Source of the DNA: JBICHM01 sp043101835
GTDB taxonomy: Bacteria > Planctomycetota > Phycisphaerae > Phycisphaerales > UBA1924
Length of the DNA: 6,594 bases
Direction of reading: 5' to 3'
Assembly: GCA_043101835.1 (NCBI GenBank)
Contig: JBICHM010000104.1
Coordinates: 1-6,594, forward strand
In this document: positions 1 through 6,594 of the stretch, piece after piece
Position numbering within the stretch: the first letter of the stretch is position 1
How the letters are laid out: each line of letters begins with the position of its first letter
Program-made: the position numbers and the translations under genes
Notes under the pieces: model-generated
Seen by the model: the letters and a program-made list of their open reading frames with translations, nothing else
The model's database searches: none
What the model was told of the DNA's origin: nothing

Positions 1-264
1 GTGACGCTCGTCATGCTCGAAGCCGTGCGCGACCACTACCTGAAGACGGGCGCGCGCATCGGCGTGAAGCCCGCCGGCGGCATCCGCACCGCCAAGCAGT
101 CGCTGCACTACCTCGTGATGGTCAAGGAGACCCTCGGCGACGACTGGCTGACGCCCGACCTCTTCCGCTTCGGCGCCAGCAGCCTGACCAACGACATCCT
201 CATGCAGCTCGCGAGACTCCGCACCGGCCACTACATGGCCGCGCACGACTTCACGGAAGCGTGA
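1..264 (+). CDS. deoC: deoxyribose-phosphate aldolase, C-terminal part (5' end outside window)
   Basis: This is the last 87 residues of a class I aldolase that cleaves 2-deoxy-D-ribose-5-phosphate into glyceraldehyde-3-phosphate and acetaldehyde in the cytoplasm, during deoxynucleoside breakdown. The diagnostic GVKPAGGIRTAK block lies at fragment residues 21-32. Its lysine (K23 here) corresponds to the proton-relay Lys201 of the E. coli enzyme. The FRFGASSL block near residues 56-63 binds the substrate phosphate in this family. The Schiff-base lysine lies about 34 residues upstream of that lysine in E. coli, so it falls just outside the window. The reading frame is open at base 1, so the first GTG is not a real start. 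The stop TGA is at 262-264, and a palindromic repeat begins 10 nt later. The aldehyde dehydrogenase pair downstream fits disposal of the acetaldehyde product. Family assignment is secure. Confidence 0.95.
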   Translation: MTLVMLEAVRDHYLKTGARIGVKPAGGIRTAKQSLHYLVMVKETLGDDWLTPDLFRFGASSLTNDILMQLARLRTGHYMAAHDFTEA

Positions 265-274
265 TCCCAAAGAA

Positions 275-311
275 CGGGTGCCACGCATTGCCCGAAGGGC
301 AACGCGTGCCG
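275..311. repeat. 37-bp palindromic repeat, left copy (exact inverted copy of 1005-1041)
   Basis: Bases 275-311 are the exact reverse complement of 1005-1041, 37 of 37 positions. The match stops at both edges (274 and 312 differ). The copy is itself a near palindrome: CACGCATTGCCC at 282-293, loop GAA, GGGCAACGCGTG at 297-308. That makes a 12-position stem with one A-C mismatch on the + strand. It starts 10 nt after the deoC stop, so it could act as a weak terminator or RNA-stabilising stem, but no T-run follows. Other possibilities are a REP-like interspersed element or one end of an inserted unit. Confidence 0.9.
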
Positions 312-371
312 CTCGCCACCCGACGACGCGACCGAACCTCGGATCATCGGGAACCGAACAATCTGACAGCG

Positions 372-998
372 ATGCCCCTCTGCCTCCCCCGCCGGCGCAC
401 GCTCGCGAAGCTCGGCCTGTTCCTGCTGGCGGGGGCGGTGGTGAATGTGGGGGTGGCGTGGGCGTGCGACTGGTGGCTCCCTCGCGCGAGGCGGGGCCAC
501 CACGGATACGGCTACGAGATGGAATGGCCGATGCAGACGCCATCGCACTGGCCGGCGCCAACGCGGCGCGATTGGATCGGCCGCGCCGGGAAAGTCCACA
601 TCACCTACATCGCTGAGGGGCCGGAGAACGATTGGGCAGAGTATGGAACGCAGAAGTCCTTGATCGGGTGGCCAGTGCCATCGCTTGCGTACCGTGTCAC
701 CTGGGAGCAATCAGAACGCACGATCGACGCCGACCAATGGCGTTGGGTGACAGGCGCCGTCGTGCTTTCCCGCGACGATGGGCTAACGCTGCTCCCGTAC
801 GCCATCCACTGGCCGGGCTTTGTCACCAATCTCATAATCTTCGGCACCGTTGCGGGCGCTGCAAAGGGCATCCGGCGCGGCGCAGGAGCGCTGCGCCGGC
901 GCCGCGGCCTCTGCCCCCGCTGCAAGTACGCCGTCGCCGACCTCCCCACCTGCCCCGAGTGCGGCGAGACGATCCGGCGGGCTCCTGCGTCAGCCTGA
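372..998 (+). CDS. hypothetical membrane protein with C-terminal zinc ribbon
   Basis: This 208-residue protein has an unknown function. A basic N-terminus (RRR at 7-9) precedes a hydrophobic segment at about residues 11-31, likely a signal anchor. A soluble region of about 100 residues follows, then a second weaker hydrophobic segment at about 141-162 containing WPGFVTN. A very basic stretch (about 168-178) leads into a CPRC-x9-CPEC zinc ribbon with C181, C184, C194 and C197. I recall this layout from many planctomycete hypothetical proteins. The ATG at 372 puts the hydrophobic anchor near the N-terminus. A GTG at 261 is also open, but it overlaps the deoC stop and would translate straight through the palindromic repeat. 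No clear Shine-Dalgarno sequence precedes 372, so the start is moderately supported. Codons ending in A or T are commoner than in the ALDH genes. The function is not inferable from context. Confidence 0.75.
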   Translation: MPLCLPRRRTLAKLGLFLLAGAVVNVGVAWACDWWLPRARRGHHGYGYEMEWPMQTPSHWPAPTRRDWIGRAGKVHITYIAEGPENDWAEYGTQKSLIGWPVPSLAYRVTWEQSERTIDADQWRWVTGAVVLSRDDGLTLLPYAIHWPGFVTNLIIFGTVAGAAKGIRRGAGALRRRRGLCPRCKYAVADLPTCPECGETIRRAPASA

Positions 999-1004
999 CG
1001 CCAA

Positions 1005-1041
1005 CGGCACGCGTTGCCCTTCGGGCAATGCGTGGCACCCG
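1005..1041. repeat. 37-bp palindromic repeat, right copy (exact inverted copy of 275-311)
   Basis: This copy starts 6 nt after the stop of the zinc-ribbon gene. On the + strand RNA it folds better than the left copy: CACGCGTTGCCC (1008-1019), loop TTC (1020-1022), GGGCAATGCGTG (1023-1034). All 12 positions pair, with one G-U. No T-run follows, so it is a structured 3' end or REP-like stem rather than a textbook intrinsic terminator. The next gene's ATG is only 28 nt downstream of the repeat. Confidence 0.9.
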
Positions 1042-1069
1042 GCCTCTGTGACTCCCGTAGGATGGTGGC

Positions 1070-2578
1070 ATGCCCACCCACGAGCGCACCGACGCCGCCC
1101 GCAGCACCGACCGGCCCCGGGAGGGGACGCCCGCACTCCGCTTCGGCGACGCCTGGGCCTACGCCCCGGCGCCCGAATCGGTGAAGGTGGCTGTCGCCGC
1201 GAAGTACGGACACTTCATCGGCGGCGCCTTTACGAAGCCGTCGTCGGTCTTCGCCACCGTCAACCCCGCCACCGAGGAGACGCTCAGCGAGGTCGCGCTC
1301 GGGAGCGCGAAGGATGTGGACAAGGCAGTCCAGGCCGCGCGGGGCGCGCTGCCGAAGTGGGCGGGCCTGAAGCCCACCGAGCGCGCCAAGTTCCTCTTCC
1401 GCATCGCGCGGCGCATCCAGGAACGGGCGCGGGAGCTCGCCATCCTCGAGACCAAGGACGGCGGCAAGCCCATCAAGGAGTCGCGCGATGTGGACATCCC
1501 ACTCGTCGCGCAGCACTTCTTCTACCACGCCGGCTGGGCCGACAAGCTGCACTACGCCTTCCCGGGGCGCGCCCCCGGCAGCGTGAGGCCCGTCGGCGTC
1601 TGCGCGCAGGTCATCCCCTGGAACTTCCCGCTGCTCATGGCGGCGTGGAAGATCGCGCCCGCCCTCGCCTGCGGCAACACGGTCGTCCTCAAGCCCGCCG
1701 AGACGACGCCCCTGACGGCGCTGCGCCTCGCCGAGATCTTCGCCGAGTGCGACCTGCCGCCGGGCGTGGTGAACATCCTCACCGGCGACGGCTCGACCGG
1801 CGCCGCGCTTGCCGGGCACACCGATGTCGACAAGATCGCCTTCACCGGCAGCACGGAGGTGGGCAAGAAGCTCGCCGCCATCGCCGCGGAGCGCGGCGTG
1901 CCGATCAGCCTCGAACTCGGCGGCAAGAGCCCCAACCTCATCTTCGAGGACGCGTCGATCGACCAGGCGATCGAGGGCATCATCCAGGGCATCTATTTCA
2001 ACCAGGGCCATGTGTGCTGCGCCTGCAGCCGCCTCTTCGTGCAGGAGCCGATCCAGCGCGAGGTCGTCGAGAAGCTGAAGATCCGCCTCGCGAGCCTGCT
2101 CGTCGGCGATCCGATGGACAAGAACACGGATGTCGGCGCGATCAACAGCAAGGACCAGCTCGACAAGATCGAGCAGTACCTCGACGTCGGCGAGCAGGAG
2201 GGCGCCGAGCGCTGGAGCGCGAACGGCGAACTGCCGAAGCGCGGCTTCTGGTGCCGCCCCACCTTCTTCACCGGCGTGCAGCAGAGCCACCGCATCGCGC
2301 GCGAGGAGATCTTCGGCCCGGTGCTCGCCGTGCAGACCTTCCGCACGCCCGAGGAGGCGCTGCAGCGCGCGAACAACACGCCGTACGGTTTGGCCGCAGG
2401 CGTGTGGACGGACAAGGGCAGCAAGATCTTCGACATCGCCGGCAAGCTGGAGGCCGGCGTGATCTGGTGCAACACCTACAACAAGTTCGACGCGGCCAGC
2501 CCCTTCGGCGGCTTCAAGGAGAGCGGCTTCGCCCGCGAAGGCGGCATGCACGGCCTCCGCCCGTATGTGCGGCTCTGA
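1070..2578 (+). CDS. NAD(P)-dependent aldehyde dehydrogenase (deoC-linked, ALDH16-type catalytic subunit)
   Basis: This 502-residue cytoplasmic ALDH oxidises an aldehyde to its acid; acetaldehyde released by DeoC is the likely substrate, inferred from context. Every key element is present: PWNFP with oxyanion Asn185, cofactor Lys208 in VLKPAE, the FTGSTEVG nucleotide loop at 258-265, general base Glu282 in LELGGK, and nucleophile Cys316 in GHVCCACSR. The Glu-Cys spacing is 34, as in human ALDH2. The EEIFGPV block lies near 413-419. An N-terminal extension carries YAPAPES at 31-37, which I associate with deoC-linked and ALDH16-type enzymes. The ATG at 1070 has AGGA at 1059-1062, 7 nt upstream. 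Cys319 replaces the usual Gly, giving a cysteine-rich active-site loop. Substrate range is not shown by sequence, and the symbol is left blank because names vary. Confidence 0.95.
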   Translation: MPTHERTDAARSTDRPREGTPALRFGDAWAYAPAPESVKVAVAAKYGHFIGGAFTKPSSVFATVNPATEETLSEVALGSAKDVDKAVQAARGALPKWAGLKPTERAKFLFRIARRIQERARELAILETKDGGKPIKESRDVDIPLVAQHFFYHAGWADKLHYAFPGRAPGSVRPVGVCAQVIPWNFPLLMAAWKIAPALACGNTVVLKPAETTPLTALRLAEIFAECDLPPGVVNILTGDGSTGAALAGHTDVDKIAFTGSTEVGKKLAAIAAERGVPISLELGGKSPNLIFEDASIDQAIEGIIQGIYFNQGHVCCACSRLFVQEPIQREVVEKLKIRLASLLVGDPMDKNTDVGAINSKDQLDKIEQYLDVGEQEGAERWSANGELPKRGFWCRPTFFTGVQQSHRIAREEIFGPVLAVQTFRTPEEALQRANNTPYGLAAGVWTDKGSKIFDIAGKLEAGVIWCNTYNKFDAASPFGGFKESGFAREGGMHGLRPYVRL

Positions 2579-2584
2579 TCCGAA

Positions 2585-2604
2585 CCGCGATCGAAAGATC
2601 GCGG
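2585..2604 (+). terminator. perfect GAAA-capped hairpin between the two ALDH genes
   Basis: CCGCGATC at 2585-2592 pairs perfectly with GATCGCGG at 2597-2604 across a GAAA (GNRA-type) tetraloop, six bases after the ALDH stop codon. The bases that follow are C-rich rather than a T-run. It is therefore more likely an mRNA 3'-end stabiliser or partial terminator than a complete stop. It could set the relative output of the two ALDH genes. Confidence 0.5.
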
Positions 2605-2616
2605 CCCCCGCCGGAA

Positions 2617-2680
2617 CGCGAAGCCCGCGAAGAGACGCGAAGCGGTTGAACGCAGAGGAAGACAGAGAGAGGCGGAGAGG
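2617..2680. repeat. purine-rich tract with three CGCGAAG units
   Basis: CGCGAAG occurs at 2617-2623, 2626-2632 and 2636-2642, spaced 9 and 10 nt apart. It is followed by CGCAGAGG (2651-2658) and an almost pure A/G run rich in AGAG to 2680. The tract fills most of the 131-nt gap between the two ALDH genes and encodes no convincing protein. Similar A/G-rich CGCGAAG/CGCAGAG stretches occur between genes in several GC-rich phyla, from memory only. No function is known to me. Confidence 0.6.
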
Positions 2681-2709
2681 CTGCTAGCCCCGTCTCAACG
2701 AGATACGCG

Positions 2710-3582
2710 ATGACCAGACTCGAAGTCACCAAGACCCACAAGCTCTACATCAAGGGCGCCTTCCCGCGCAGCGAGTCCGGGCGCAGCCTGCCCGTCGCCG
2801 ATGCGAAAGGGAAGGTGTACGCCCACATGTCGCACGCCTCGCGCAAGGACCTGCGCGACGCCGTGACCGCCGCGCAGGGCGCGCTGCCCGGCTGGAAGGC
2901 GCGCGTCGCCTACAACCGCGGGCAGATCCTCTACCGCATGGGCGAGATGCTCGAGGGCAAGGGCGAGGAGTTCGCGAAGGCCATCCGCGATGTGCAGGGC
3001 GTCGATCTGCGCAATGCGCGCAAGGAGGTCAGCGCGAGCGCCGACCGCCTCGTCGCCTACGCCGGCTGGGCCGACAAGTTCCAGCAGGTGCTCGGCTGCA
3101 ACAACCCCGTCGCCGGCCCCCACTACAACTTCAGCGTGCCGGAGGCGACCGGCGTCATCTGCGTCGTCGCGCCGGACGAGCCCAGCCTGCTCGGCCTCGT
3201 GTCGCTGATCGCGCCGGCGCTGTGCGCGGGCAACACCATCGTTGCCGTCGGCAGCGAGACGAACCCAGTCCCCACCAGCCTCCTCGGCGAGGTGTGCGCA
3301 ACAAGCGATGTGCCCGCCGGCGTCCTCAACCTCCTCACCGGGCAGCGCGAAGAACTCATCCCTCACATCGCCGGGCACCGCGACATCGACGGCGTCTTCA
3401 GCGCCAACCTCCCCGCCACCCAGGCGAAGGCCCTCCGCGCCGGCATGGCCGAGAATGTGAAGCGCGTCCGCACGATCACGGTCGACGCCGACGGCTGGAC
3501 CGACCCCGGCGTCAGCGAGACGCCCTGGTGGATCGAGCCCTTCGTCGAGATCAAGACCATCTGGCACCCCGCGGCGTCGTAG
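2710..3582 (+). CDS. ALDH-like non-catalytic protein (ALDH16 C-terminal-domain-like)
   Basis: This 290-residue protein resembles the first half of an aldehyde dehydrogenase. It has KLYIKGAFPRSESGR at 11-25, an AYAGWADKFQQV segment like the AGWADKL of its neighbour, and a Rossmann region at about 143-235. The functional residues are gone. PWNFP becomes PDEPS (155-159, oxyanion Asn to Glu157), the cofactor Lys becomes Val180, FTGST becomes FSANL (230-234), and there is no LELGGK or active-site Cys. It ends with a Trp-rich tail (PWWIEPFVEIKTIWHP, about 272-287) instead of a catalytic domain. The frame is intact and the ending clean, so it is not a broken gene. It is best read as the second half of a split ALDH16: a Rossmann fold plus beta-flap that packs on the catalytic ALDH. 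The start ATG has no clear Shine-Dalgarno sequence. Confidence 0.85.
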   Translation: MTRLEVTKTHKLYIKGAFPRSESGRSLPVADAKGKVYAHMSHASRKDLRDAVTAAQGALPGWKARVAYNRGQILYRMGEMLEGKGEEFAKAIRDVQGVDLRNARKEVSASADRLVAYAGWADKFQQVLGCNNPVAGPHYNFSVPEATGVICVVAPDEPSLLGLVSLIAPALCAGNTIVAVGSETNPVPTSLLGEVCATSDVPAGVLNLLTGQREELIPHIAGHRDIDGVFSANLPATQAKALRAGMAENVKRVRTITVDADGWTDPGVSETPWWIEPFVEIKTIWHPAAS

Positions 3583-3599
3583 CCCGAGCCGAGCCAAGC

Positions 3600-3617
3600 C
3601 GACCGCGCAAGCGGTTG
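3600..3617 (+). terminator. GCAA-capped hairpin after the ALDH pair
   Basis: CGACCGC (3600-3606) pairs with GCGGTTG (3611-3617) across a GCAA tetraloop, 7 bp with one G-U, 17 nt after the stop of the ALDH-like gene. No T-run follows. It may mark the operon end or stabilise the transcript. The support is the structure only. Confidence 0.35.
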
Positions 3618-3641
3618 CTCTCATGAGATCCTCTTCGTGGT

Positions 3642-4088
3642 GTGGAGTGCATCCGAGTGCCAATCCTCGCGCGTTGGAAGGGGCACTGGTTTCTCGCACG
3701 ATCACGGGATGCATCACTCCGCGACCGGCGGGTCTCGCTGTCAGTCGGCGCTTCCATGCCCGGCGCCGACGCCTCCTGGAAGCGGTGCAACGATCTGTTG
3801 TTCGTCACGCTTGACTCAGTCGAAGGCGTCACCTTCTACCCCGAGCTCCGCTTCCAAGGTCTGATTGTGCATCCGATGAAATGGCAGTTCATGGCCGAGG
3901 AGCCCGTGCTTGTGGTCATGGCCGGCCGATGGACGCGGACGGTCTTGCCGGAGGAGGCTGAAGCGTTCATGGAATCCACACGCCAGCGACTCCATTGGAC
4001 GTGGGACCATCATCATGGAAGCGGCGGCTGCGTTCATGTGGACGAACTTGAGAAGCTCGAGGGCCCGCCACCCGCTGGGCCGTTCTGA
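3642..4088 (+). CDS. hypothetical small protein with His-rich C-terminus
   Basis: I do not recognise this protein of up to 148 residues. It has no signal peptide or membrane segment. The middle part (about residues 54-100, including FVTLDSVEGVTFYPELRF and an alternating hydrophobic stretch) looks like a beta-rich fold. The C-terminal part carries H118, three consecutive histidines at 123-125, C130 and H132, then a proline-rich end. The frame is closed upstream by TGA at 3624-3626. The GTG at 3642 gives the longest product, but no Shine-Dalgarno sequence precedes it. GTG 3657 and ATG 3756 are alternatives, so the N-terminus is uncertain. Codon use is less G/C-ending than the ALDH and peptidase genes. 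It lies 59 nt after the ALDH-like gene, and a functional link is unproven. Confidence 0.55.
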   Translation: MECIRVPILARWKGHWFLARSRDASLRDRRVSLSVGASMPGADASWKRCNDLLFVTLDSVEGVTFYPELRFQGLIVHPMKWQFMAEEPVLVVMAGRWTRTVLPEEAEAFMESTRQRLHWTWDHHHGSGGCVHVDELEKLEGPPPAGPF

Positions 4089-4134
4089 CGCACTAGCTAT
4101 CTGGTTCGTCCTTCGCGCAACGCCCAATGTGGAT

Positions 4135-4152
4135 CGACCGCTCGCGCGGTCG
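4135..4152 (+). terminator. short GC hairpin downstream of the hypothetical gene
   Basis: CGACCGC (4135-4141) pairs perfectly with GCGGTCG (4146-4152) across a TCGC loop, 46 nt after the stop at 4088 and 119 nt before the peptidase start. There is no T-run. It could be a weak terminator separating the small gene from the peptidase. The remaining bases of the 4089-4271 gap show no RNA gene that I can support. Confidence 0.3.
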
Positions 4153-4240
4153 GCTCGGTGATCGAATCCCGCCCGGCGCCGCGCGGTACAACATGAAGGG
4201 CCGGCGCGGCTCGGGGATGTCCCCCCCGCCGTTCGTGGGT

Positions 4241-4254
4241 GGTCCGGCCAGACC
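4241..4254. promoter_or_regulatory. imperfect 14-bp palindrome upstream of the peptidase
   Basis: GGTCCGGCCAGACC is symmetric about a central GGCC, with outer GGTC/GACC arms and one mismatched pair. It ends 4 nt before the Shine-Dalgarno sequence, where a repressor or an RNA stem could limit translation or transcription. Short GC-rich palindromes arise often by chance in such DNA, so this is only a candidate site. Confidence 0.2.
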
Positions 4255-4258
4255 AGAC

Positions 4259-4265
4259 GAAGGAG
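4259..4265 (+). promoter_or_regulatory. strong Shine-Dalgarno sequence fixing the peptidase start
   Basis: GAAGGAG at 4259-4265 lies 6 nt before the ATG at 4272. It favours this ATG over the in-frame GTG at 4239, which would add 11 residues in front of an otherwise standard signal peptide. Confidence 0.85.
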
Positions 4266-4271
4266 CGACCG

Positions 4272-6155
<1,884 letters not shown>

Positions 6156-6181
6156 CGCGGCGCGACAATCTGTGATCGTTC

Positions 6182-6214
6182 ACAACGCCCCGGCGCGATG
6201 CGCCGGGGCGTTGT
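6182..6214. terminator. strong bidirectional terminator between convergent genes
   Basis: ACAACGCCCCGGCGC (6182-6196) pairs perfectly over 15 bp with GCGCCGGGGCGTTGT (6200-6214) across a GAT loop. It starts 27 nt after the peptidase stop and ends 22 nt from the stop of the opposite-strand permease gene. The stem ends in TTGT on the + strand and also in TTGT on the - strand, giving a short T-containing tail both ways. The position between converging genes supports use from both sides. Confidence 0.9.
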
Positions 6215-6236
6215 CGTCGTATCGGCAGAGCCCGCC

Positions 6237-6594
6237 CTACAGCGCCCGCTCGCCGCGCCTCGCGAGGATCAGCACACCCAGTCCGAGCCCGCCGGCGCCA
6301 AAGGCGAGGAGCGACGCCGCGGGAACGAGCATGTCGGCCGCCGCGCCGCCGCGCCAGATCGCCTGCTCGAAGGCCACGATCGCCCATTTCACGGGGCTGA
6401 CGCTGCCGACGCGCTGCAGCCACGCCGGCATGAACATCAGCGGCACCATCGCGCCGCCGACCATCGCGAAGGGCATGACCATCGCCCAGCCTGCGCCCGC
6501 GACCCCCTGCTCCGTGCGCCCGAGTGTGCTGATGAACATCATGATTCCCGTAAAGCACACCGCCACGCACAGCGAGGCGACGATGAGCGCCGGC
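6237..6594 (-). CDS. ABC-2 type transporter permease, C-terminal part (5' end outside window)
   Basis: About 118 residues of an integral membrane permease are visible, reading in from the window edge; the stop is the TAG complementary to 6237-6239. Hydrophobic segments appear in order: one around LCVAVCFTGIMMFIS, one around WAMVMPFAMVGGAMVPLMF, and a final one ending in LGVLILARRGERAL. Between them lies the conserved-looking MPAWLQRVGSVSPVKWAI loop, followed by an amphipathic stretch ending AIWRG. The STLGRTEQ...GWAMVMP pattern and the SPVKWAI motif are what I expect near the C-terminus of ABC-2 (NatB/YhaP-like) exporter permeases. These pair with a separate ATPase to export drugs, lipids or ions. 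The frame stays open to base 6594 with no stop, so the GTG at 6566 is internal. The substrate is unknown, and the ATPase is probably further right. Confidence 0.85.
   Translation of the reverse strand, partial: PALIVASLCVAVCFTGIMMFISTLGRTEQGVAGAGWAMVMPFAMVGGAMVPLMFMPAWLQRVGSVSPVKWAIVAFEQAIWRGGAAADMLVPAASLLAFGAGGLGLGVLILARRGERAL

Larger units (their letters stand above)
275..1041. other. possible inserted cassette bounded by 37-bp inverted repeats
   Basis: The 767-bp stretch from 275 to 1041 is bordered exactly by the two identical inverted 37-bp repeats and contains one complete gene. It sits between deoC and an aldehyde dehydrogenase gene, which I would expect to be neighbours. The enclosed gene has more A/T-ending codons than the ALDH genes. 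Against a transposon reading, there is no transposase, and I found no direct target duplication when comparing the bases just outside 275 and 1041. The repeats may be independent REP-like elements that each settled behind a stop codon. The boundary is seen in the sequence; mobility is inference. Confidence 0.3.

Noticed and set aside
261..371. GTG at 261 overlapping the deoC stop (GTGA) as the start of the zinc-ribbon gene
   Set aside because: It would translate through the 37-bp palindromic repeat and add 37 residues before the membrane anchor. The ATG at 372 gives a normal N-terminus.
255..1060. Target-site duplication flanking the repeat-bounded unit
   Set aside because: Comparing bases just left of 275 with those just right of 1041 showed no convincing direct repeat.
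605..2551. Very long open frame on the - strand (648 codons) opposite the ALDH gene
   Set aside because: It lies antisense to a dehydrogenase with every catalytic motif intact. High G/C at third positions removes stops from the opposite strand, and the translation shows no recognisable domain.
2710..3582. The 290-aa ALDH-like gene as a truncated pseudogene
   Set aside because: The frame is clean, codon use matches the neighbours, and it ends with a specific Trp-rich tail rather than in mid-domain. The missing half fits an ALDH16 C-terminal-domain type.
2695..3717. Long - strand open frame opposite the ALDH-like gene, and similar frames at 3816-4922 and 5091-6074
   Set aside because: All mirror well-supported or plausible + strand genes and have low-complexity Ala/Gly/Arg/Val-rich translations typical of antisense shadows.
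3623..3814. ATG-initiated 63-codon frame overlapping the start of the small hypothetical gene
   Set aside because: It is short, lacks a Shine-Dalgarno sequence and has a less protein-like composition than the 3642-4088 frame. A frameshift between the two cannot be shown from sequence alone.
4089..4271. Possible tRNA remnant suggested by ATCGAATCCC near 4161-4170
   Set aside because: The matching T-arm, acceptor stem and anticodon arm could not be built around it.

Overview
This is a GC-rich bacterial window, with most codons in the main genes ending in G or C. I think it comes from a planctomycete, probably a Phycisphaerae-like lineage. The best clue is the protein at 372-998. It has two membrane segments, a WPGF-x-x-N motif, a basic stretch and a C-terminal CPxC...CPEC zinc ribbon, an arrangement I know from planctomycete hypothetical proteins. 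The taxonomic call is inference from recall, not a search.

Positions 1-3582 look like a deoxyribose/acetaldehyde catabolism operon, all on the + strand. It runs: the 3' end of deoC (1-264), an inserted-looking unit (275-1041), a complete aldehyde dehydrogenase with all catalytic residues (1070-2578), and a short ALDH-like protein (2710-3582). The last has a degenerate Rossmann fold and no catalytic domain. DeoC cleaves deoxyribose-5-phosphate into glyceraldehyde-3-phosphate and acetaldehyde, and the dehydrogenase is the likely acetaldehyde sink. Together the two ALDH proteins (502 + 290 aa) match the size and domain order of single-chain ALDH16, so I read them as a split ALDH16.

The unit between deoC and the dehydrogenase holds the membrane/zinc-ribbon gene. 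It is bounded by two perfect 37-bp copies of a palindromic repeat in inverted orientation. Each copy starts within about 10 nt of a stop codon. This could be a cassette inserted into an ancestral deoC-ALDH operon, or two copies of a genome-wide REP-like or terminator-like element. The gap between the two ALDH genes carries a perfect GAAA-capped hairpin and a purine-rich tract with three CGCGAAG units.

Positions 3583-4271 hold a small hypothetical gene (3642-4088) and an intergenic region with a short hairpin, an imperfect palindrome and a strong Shine-Dalgarno sequence. The peptidase that follows (4272-6155) is an exported S9-family serine peptidase with a signal peptide, a beta-propeller and an intact Ser-Asp-His triad. 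A perfect 15-bp stem at 6182-6214 separates it from a convergent gene on the - strand, the C-terminal part of an ABC-2 type permease (6237-6594, continuing past the window). I see no rRNA, tRNA, CRISPR array or recognisable transposase.
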